Shown in pieces: positions 6,035 through 10,827 of a stretch of 10,827 nucleotides of DNA. The notes under the pieces are model-generated. The model worked only from the letters and a program-made list of their open reading frames with translations. It made no database searches and was not told the DNA's origin. The number at the start of each line of letters is the position of its first letter. Positions within the stretch are counted from its first letter, which is position 1. Position numbers and translations under genes: made by a program. Source of the DNA: Candidatus Coatesiibacteriota bacterium (GTDB lineage: Bacteria; RBG-13-66-14); NCBI GenBank assembly GCA_030631385.1, contig DAOVLG010000030.1, positions 1-10,827 on the forward strand, given 5' to 3'.

Positions 6035-6368
6035 CGGAGCGTGCTTCTGGAGCTCGGCGGAACCTACCCCGTAATCAGGGATAGATATCATCGGCGGGTA
6101 TCCCGTCTCTCCGGAGTTTTACTACGCCAACAGCCGACCGAAGGTTGTTTTGATCGAGAGGGATAACGGCCTCGCCCTCACGGTGGAGCTTCGCGATGAA
6201 CCCAACTGTAACAGCACGGAGCTTAGCGATACCTATTCTGGTGGTATACCTTTGAGCTGGATCCGCCTCACCATCCTGGAGGTCTACCCCGGCGAGGAGT
6301 GGGACGACACCTGCATCGCCGAGGTGGTTCCCTATTTCACCGAGACCTGGAAGTGGAACGATGAATAG
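6035..6368 (+). pseudogene. Remnant of a discoidin-like (NADase-type glycan-binding) domain gene
   Basis: Only the C-terminal domain survives, parallel to that of the next gene. It reads LLELGGTYPV (6044-6073), then after a one-base insertion SGIDIIGGYPVSPEFYYANSRPKVVLIERDNG, ending LSWIRLTILEVYPGEEWDDTCIAEVVPYF and stop 6366-6368. The intact neighbour has the equivalent blocks LRINFGAETYVANIALLPGY, LWRANNRLREVLVRCSDG and LEWVELEILAVYPGGLHDDTAISEI. Upstream of 6035 there is an in-frame stop and no recognisable continuation, signal peptide or start. Its last eight bases overlap the start of the next gene. It looks like the tail of a duplicated gene whose front part was lost. Confidence 0.75.
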
Positions 6369-7533
6369 AACCCTGTTTACTTTGTTACTGACCGCTGTAT
6401 CGGTTACCACGGCGCTCGACTATTACGGCCAGCCCTGGGTGCCGGACCAGTTTGACATCACAGAAACGCTGATCCTCGGCGAGGTCGGGGGGTCGGGGTA
6501 CGTACTGAAGAAGGTAAGCCTGGCGGGGGAAAAACTGGTCTTCGCCTTGAATCGGATAAGCGACGATGTGGTGGTGGTCCTAGGCTCCGATACGGTGGAG
6601 TTCGTCCGTCCGCCCTACTGGTGGTGGGGTGTCGTCGCCCCCGACGGCGGTCACTTCGCGGTCATGATCGGCGGCGATGAGTTCCCCTTCACCCCGAAGC
6701 TGTTGGTCTACAGAATCGGAGACGGGACCATCGAACTCGTCAGATACACCTTCGTTGATTCGGTCTACTGCGTCCACTACCTCCGCTTCGACGGTGGCTA
6801 TCTATATCACACCCTGGTCCCCTTCGAGGGTTCGCTGCGCCGAATGGACCTCGCCACGGGCGAGTTCACCGTTGTGGTGGAAACCGGCATCGTGCAGATA
6901 ACACCGGATGGGTACGTCTTCCTCTGGGTCGAGGAACGGGAGGTGAACCGAGAGGTTCTCGCCCTGTGGCTGGAGGGGAACCCGGACGCCGAGAAGCGGC
7001 TTTACCCACACCACTTCTGGCCCGAGCAGAAGGAGGAGCCGATCATCGGCTACGTGCGGATGCACCTCTTCGATACGGAGTCGGGCGTCGGCGGACCGGC
7101 CTGGAGCGCCGGGGCATCCAGTGAGCTTGTGGAAAGCGGCGTAGTCCACGATGCGGATCGCGCCGTTGACGACGACATCGCCACCGCCTGGGTCGAGGGG
7201 GCCGACGGCCCGGGAATCGGCGAGACGCTGCGCATAAATTTCGGCGCTGAGACGTATGTCGCCAACATCGCCTTACTGCCCGGTTACTTCGCCGGCCCCG
7301 ACCTCTGGCGGGCGAATAACCGGCTGAGAGAGGTCCTCGTCCGCTGCTCCGACGGGCGGGAGCACCGCTGGGAACTGGCGGACGAGCCCCGGTACCAGTA
7401 CCTGGACCTCACCGCCGGCGTCGGGGATAGCCTGTTGGAGTGGGTGGAGCTGGAGATACTCGCCGTCTACCCCGGCGGGCTCCACGACGATACGGCAATC
7501 AGCGAAATCACCATCAACCTGGGAATCTCTTAA
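6361..7533 (+). CDS. Secreted protein with C-terminal discoidin-like glycan-binding domain
   Basis: A 390-residue protein with a Sec signal peptide (NRTLFTLLLTAVSVTTA, cleavage near residue 18). Residues 25-235 are rich in short beta strands with repeated aromatic/DG turns (WWWGVVAPDGGHFAVM, LRFDGGYLYH, ITPDGYVFLWV), as in beta-propeller-like folds; this is a guess. Residues 247-388 form the discoidin-like NADase-type glycan-binding domain: WSAGASSELVE, AVDDDIATAWVEG, IGETLRINFG, LLPGYFAGPDLWRANNRLREV and a closing LEWVELEILAVYPGGLHDDTAISEI. Such domains bind sugars or cell-surface ligands, so an envelope or extracellular role is likely; no catalytic motif is visible. The start overlaps the stop of the preceding remnant (ATG at 6361, TAG at 6366-6368), suggesting former translational coupling. 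A related secreted gene follows after 33 bp. Confidence 0.8.
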   Translation: MNRTLFTLLLTAVSVTTALDYYGQPWVPDQFDITETLILGEVGGSGYVLKKVSLAGEKLVFALNRISDDVVVVLGSDTVEFVRPPYWWWGVVAPDGGHFAVMIGGDEFPFTPKLLVYRIGDGTIELVRYTFVDSVYCVHYLRFDGGYLYHTLVPFEGSLRRMDLATGEFTVVVETGIVQITPDGYVFLWVEEREVNREVLALWLEGNPDAEKRLYPHHFWPEQKEEPIIGYVRMHLFDTESGVGGPAWSAGASSELVESGVVHDADRAVDDDIATAWVEGADGPGIGETLRINFGAETYVANIALLPGYFAGPDLWRANNRLREVLVRCSDGREHRWELADEPRYQYLDLTAGVGDSLLEWVELEILAVYPGGLHDDTAISEITINLGIS

Positions 7534-7566
7534 CGGTATAGGGTCGTTTCTACTCCGGAGGAAGTT

Positions 7567-8697
7567 ATGCGTCGCTTTTTCCTGAGCCTCTTAATAATAA
7601 TCACCGCCGCCCAGGCCCAGTTCTTCATCGAGCCGGGGACCCCACCGCCCCTCCCCGAGCCGCAGCCCCTCGAAAGCCGGGTCTACGAACCTCTGGGCTG
7701 GGACGTCCTGCCGCCCGGCTGCCGGGCCCGGGTCACCGACGACGGGCTGCGGGTGCGCTCAGAACCCAACCTGGAGAGCGAGATCCTCGACCAACTCAAT
7801 TCAGGCGATGTGGTGATCATCCGGGACGTCGGTCCCAGGGAGACCATTGGCTCCCTGACGGCCCACTGGTACGAGTTCGCCGAGCAGGAGGAGGAAAAGA
7901 GCCTGGGCTGGTGCTACGGTGGCTTCGTGGAGTTCGAGGACGTCGGTGACTGGCACACCACCCTCCAGCAGGCCCTCGCCCTGGTGCGGGAGGGCGATCC
8001 GGCCGCTGCCCACCGTCTGCTGGCGCCCCTGGAGGAAGATGAGCCCCTGGCGCTGCTCACTAAAGAGGGCCACTCCGCGCTGGCGTTGGTCTACAACACC
8101 CACACAGAAGGGCGGTATTTACCCTTCCACGTCATCTGCGGGGCAGATTATGGGATCACCCTCGTCACCGAGGAGTTCAGCCCCAGTTACTACGGCTGGA
8201 TCCCCGATGAGCGGTATCTGGTCTGGGATACGGGGACCTGGGTTTACGGCGCTCTGTACTTCGCCGATCTCGCCACGGGGATCGTCTACAGCCCCGCCGA
8301 CATCACCGGACGGGAGGCCCTTTACGTGGATGGGGGTCGCTTTCTGCTGGAGATTCACCGTGAACTGTACACACCGTGGCTTGACCCCGCTGAGATGGAG
8401 TGGATCAACCTCCTCCAAGGCACCGACGCCGAATACCTTTCCAACGACATCGTCCTTTTCGACGGGCGTTCCTTCACCCTCATCCTGCCCGAGGAGCGCT
8501 ACTACTGCTGGCGTGAAGCGACGGCCACGGGATGGGAGGCAGCGGGTTGGTACTTCGACGTGACCGCCTACCCCAACCTGGATCCAACCAGGTTCCGGTG
8601 GACGATGAAGGGTTGCACGAGTGGATGCGGGATCTTGACCTCTGGGAAAATCCCGCTTACTTCCGCGTCCGCTTCGACCCCGCGGCGGGTCGAGTAA
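7567..8697 (+). CDS. Secreted SH3b-domain protein, 3' end frameshifted
   Basis: As it reads, a 376-residue protein. It has a signal peptide (RRFFLSLLIIITAAQA, cleavage after AQA, residue 18), a Pro-rich linker (22-36) and an SH3b domain at about 52-124 (RARVTDDGLRVRSEPN, ILDQLNSGDVVII, GWCYGGFVEF). A helical segment (128-175) resembles one TPR-like hairpin pair, and a beta-rich tail (182-340) is of unknown fold. SH3b domains of this form are common in secreted proteins that bind cell-wall or other ligands. The last 33 residues are out of frame: they read as low-complexity (SGKIPLTSASASTPRR). The frame open until 8732 gives a sensible end, VDDEGLHEWMRDLDLWENPAYF to VTAIVPSDGPLE. One missing G near 8597-8599 explains this, so the ancestral gene is 7567-8732. 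The ribosome site GGAGG (7557-7561) is strong. It lies 33 bp after the glycan-binding gene and is likely cotranscribed. Confidence 0.8.
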   Translation: MRRFFLSLLIIITAAQAQFFIEPGTPPPLPEPQPLESRVYEPLGWDVLPPGCRARVTDDGLRVRSEPNLESEILDQLNSGDVVIIRDVGPRETIGSLTAHWYEFAEQEEEKSLGWCYGGFVEFEDVGDWHTTLQQALALVREGDPAAAHRLLAPLEEDEPLALLTKEGHSALALVYNTHTEGRYLPFHVICGADYGITLVTEEFSPSYYGWIPDERYLVWDTGTWVYGALYFADLATGIVYSPADITGREALYVDGGRFLLEIHRELYTPWLDPAEMEWINLLQGTDAEYLSNDIVLFDGRSFTLILPEERYYCWREATATGWEAAGWYFDVTAYPNLDPTRFRWTMKGCTSGCGILTSGKIPLTSASASTPRRVE

Positions 8698-8802
8698 CGG
8701 CGATAGTGCCCAGCGACGGGCCGCTCGAGTAATCTCCGGATGATTAAGGGTAGATTTCGTGCTATATTGACCTTGCCATACGACGCTTAAAAGGATGCGG
8801 TC

Positions 8803-10827
8803 ATGAAACGCCTGATTCTTCTCGTTATCCTCGCCCTGACGGTACACGTCCTGGCGGCGGCCGAGTTTTCCCCGATCCTGGAGCGACAGATGGCGCGTGC
8901 ATCCGAGGGTGAGCTCCTCGGCGTGTGGGCCTTCTTCTCCGACAAGGGATACGCGGGCCCGGCGGAGCTGGAGGCCGCCCTCGACACCTTTATCGCCTCG
9001 ATGAACCCGGACCAGTACGCCCGCCGCGCCCGAAACCGACCTGAGGGCTCGCTGGCCGACGAGCGCGACCTGCCGGTGTACGAGCCCTACGTCGAGGCGG
9101 TCACGCCCCTCGTCACCCGATACATCGGCGCCAGTTCCATCGCCAACGCCGTCTGCTTCGAGGCCACGGTGACCGAAATCTACGCCGTGGCCGACCTCCC
9201 CTTCGTGGTCCGGCTCCAGCCCACGGCAACCAGCGTCATCCCCGAGGTGATCCCCGCCGAGAGCGTGGGCTACGGTCCCACCGATTTAGATTACGGCCCC
9301 TCGGAGACGCAGATCTACCAGATCCAGGTGGAGCAGCTTCACAACGAGGGCTACACCGGCGCGGGCGTGACGGTGCTGATGCTGGACACCGGCTTCCGCA
9401 CAGACCACGAGGCCTTCGGCGAGCTTTTCCTGAAGTCCGAGTGGGACTTCGTCAACGACGATAACGACGTTGACAACGAGCCCGGCGACGACCCCTGGTG
9501 TTGGTACCACGGGACGTACACCTGGAGCGTCCTGGGCGGCTACTTCCCCATGGAGCTCATCGGCCCGGCCTACGGAGCCAGCTTCCTGTTGGCCAAGACC
9601 GAGGACATCACCCAGGAGGTCCACGACGAGGAGTACTGGTTCCAGTCCGGGCTTCATTGGGGCGAAGCCCTGGGCGCCGATGTCTCCAGTTCCTCACTCG
9701 GCTACCGCTACTTCGACGAAGGCGAGGGGGATTACTCCTACGAGGACCTGGACGGCGAGACGACCATCGTGGCGCTGGCGGTCAACTGGGCCCGGGACAA
9801 CGGGATGCTGCACGCGAACTCGATGGGCAACGACGGTCCCGGCGACGGGACGCTGATCTCGGCGGCCGACTCGGACGGCATCCTGGCCAGCGGCGCGGTG
9901 AAGGCCGACGGTGATCTGGCCCACTTCTCCTCCTGGGGGCCGACCTACGACGGGCGCACGAAACCCGAGGTGTGCGCCCTGGGTTACTACACCTACGCCG
10001 CCGACGCCGATGACACCGACACCTACAGCTACGCCTCCGGGACCAGCCTCTCCTGCCCCCTGGTGGGCGGGGTGCTGGCGCTCCTCTGCGAGATCAACCC
10101 CTACGCCACCGTGGCCGAGATCCGCCAGGCCATCCTAGACACGGCCACCAACGCCGACGACCCAAACAACCAGTACGGCTGGGGGATCGTCCAGGCCTAC
10201 GACGCCGCCTTGGATCTGCACATGGACATCTTCGCCTGGGATTGTGCCGGGGCCGAGCGCACCGAGGACGGGGCTCTTCTCACCTGGGAAATAACCACCG
10301 ATCACGATTTGGTCGCGGTTAACATCTACCGGCTGATCGAGCCCGCCTCCGGGTCGTCTTACGCCTCGGCCCATCTCATGCGCTCGGAGACGGCATTCGC
10401 CGGGGGGACCCTGGGGCCCGGCTATCGTCCCGACACGGAGGGCTGGACGCTGCTGAACGAGTCGCCGTTACCCGGTTCCGAAACAGGCGTCTATATGGAC
10501 ACCGGCGTTCCCGGCGCGGCCTGCTACTACCGCTTCGAGGTCTTCGACGCCGAGGGTCGCCGCCACCTCTCGCCCCAGGTCCGTCTGCCGTCGGTTGGCG
10601 AGATTCCCACCGGACGCGAGACCCGGCTCTACGCTTGCTATCCCAACCCGGCGCGCAGCCGCGTCACCTTCAGCTTCGAGCTGGCGGAAATCGGTCCCGT
10701 CGAGCTGGCGATCTACTACCTGGCGGGCAGAAAGGTTGCCACGCTGATCTCCGCCGAGCTTATCGCCGGGCGGCACGAGATCGTCTGGGAAGCGGACGTG
10801 CCCGCCGGGGTCTACCTCTACCAACTC
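8803..10827 (+). CDS. Secreted subtilisin-family (S8) serine protease with C-terminal sorting domain, partial
   Basis: Open from ATG 8803 to the window edge: 675 codons without a stop, 3' end missing. Ribosome site AAGGA at 8791-8795. The signal peptide is KRLILLVILALTVHVLAAA. Residues 22-175 look like a propeptide. The S8 catalytic domain has Asp195 (VTVLMLDTGF), His236 (YHGTYTWSVLGGY), oxyanion Asn343 (SMGNDGP) and Ser415 (SYASGTSLSCPLVGGV). The His box is HGTYTWS rather than HGTHVAG, as in a subgroup of S8 peptidases from Bacteroidetes-like bacteria. A fibronectin-III-like region follows at about 475-600 (LTWEITTDHDLVAVNIYRL). The end from 607 (TRLYACYPNPARSRVTFSF, VELAIYYLAGRKVATLI, AGVYLYQL) is a FlgD-like / T9SS type A sorting domain, nearly complete at the edge. 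The product is probably exported and anchored or released at the surface by type IX secretion. A TATATT at 8763-8768 may be a -10 box, without a clear -35. Confidence 0.93.
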   Translation, partial: MKRLILLVILALTVHVLAAAEFSPILERQMARASEGELLGVWAFFSDKGYAGPAELEAALDTFIASMNPDQYARRARNRPEGSLADERDLPVYEPYVEAVTPLVTRYIGASSIANAVCFEATVTEIYAVADLPFVVRLQPTATSVIPEVIPAESVGYGPTDLDYGPSETQIYQIQVEQLHNEGYTGAGVTVLMLDTGFRTDHEAFGELFLKSEWDFVNDDNDVDNEPGDDPWCWYHGTYTWSVLGGYFPMELIGPAYGASFLLAKTEDITQEVHDEEYWFQSGLHWGEALGADVSSSSLGYRYFDEGEGDYSYEDLDGETTIVALAVNWARDNGMLHANSMGNDGPGDGTLISAADSDGILASGAVKADGDLAHFSSWGPTYDGRTKPEVCALGYYTYAADADDTDTYSYASGTSLSCPLVGGVLALLCEINPYATVAEIRQAILDTATNADDPNNQYGWGIVQAYDAALDLHMDIFAWDCAGAERTEDGALLTWEITTDHDLVAVNIYRLIEPASGSSYASAHLMRSETAFAGGTLGPGYRPDTEGWTLLNESPLPGSETGVYMDTGVPGAACYYRFEVFDAEGRRHLSPQVRLPSVGEIPTGRETRLYACYPNPARSRVTFSFELAEIGPVELAIYYLAGRKVATLISAELIAGRHEIVWEADVPAGVYLYQL

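Noticed and set aside
31..7543. Recurring CGGTATAG octamer (about 33, 4334 and 7535)
   Set aside because: It is eight bases at three unrelated positions and in different contexts; this could be chance and no role can be argued.
9508..9528. Altered catalytic histidine box (HGTYTWS) as a sign of an inactive protease
   Set aside because: The Asp, His, Asn and Ser are all in place, and S8 peptidases with an HGT-aromatic/Ser-T-x-S box are known from Bacteroidetes-like bacteria, so it looks like a subfamily trait.

Overview
The window is GC-rich in its genes and clearly AT-richer between them. It reads as a chromosomal segment of an uncultured bacterium, probably from the FCB group (Bacteroidetes/Chlorobi relatives or a nearby candidate phylum). 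The main reason is the secreted S8 protease at the right edge, which ends in a YPNP...AGVYLYQL domain of the FlgD-like / type IX secretion (T9SS type A) sorting class. Several small Gram-negative-style secreted proteins lie next to it. The phylum is an inference. No RNA gene, CRISPR array, integrase or transposase was found.

Left part, minus strand (1-4191). From right to left: a three-zinc-ribbon protein of unknown function (4191-3565), a nickel-pincer lactate-racemase family enzyme LarA (3401-2154), and a malic enzyme gene (1866-137) that is a wreck. The malic enzyme is still recognisable from its start to its last residues. It carries three single-base frameshifts, an in-frame stop and an internal deletion of about 45-50 codons, and its whole middle (roughly 180-200 codons) is replaced by two direct copies of a non-coding repeat (919-1053 and 1090-1225). 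A shortened third copy of the repeat lies at 4417-4466. A LarA-family racemase beside a malic enzyme suggests a former D-/L-2-hydroxyacid (lactate or malate) use locus, now losing one arm.

Middle (4192-6034). An AT-rich spacer holds the third repeat copy, a good minus-strand promoter for the zinc-ribbon gene, and a perfect 8-bp hairpin just upstream of a TATAAT box. It is followed by a patatin-like hydrolase (4681-5685, plus strand) with a GASSG nucleophile elbow. A stem-loop (5689-5731) closes that gene. The next 300 bp are non-coding and hold several inverted repeats, one with arms of about 20 bp.

Right part, plus strand (6035-10827). This is a run of secreted or envelope proteins. It begins with a decayed 3' remnant of a discoidin-like (NADase-type glycan-binding) domain gene, overlapping by 8 bp an intact paralogue with the same C-terminal domain (6361-7533). 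Next come an SH3b-domain secreted protein whose last ~45 codons are thrown out of frame by one missing G (7567-8697, ancestral end 8732) and a subtilisin-family protease running off the edge (8803 onward). Close spacing, signal peptides and carbohydrate or cell-wall binding modules suggest a surface-acting set. The many single-base frameshifts (malic enzyme, 6073, 8597) could be true gene decay or uncorrected assembly errors. The repeat insertion and the large deletions in the malic enzyme cannot be base-calling errors.
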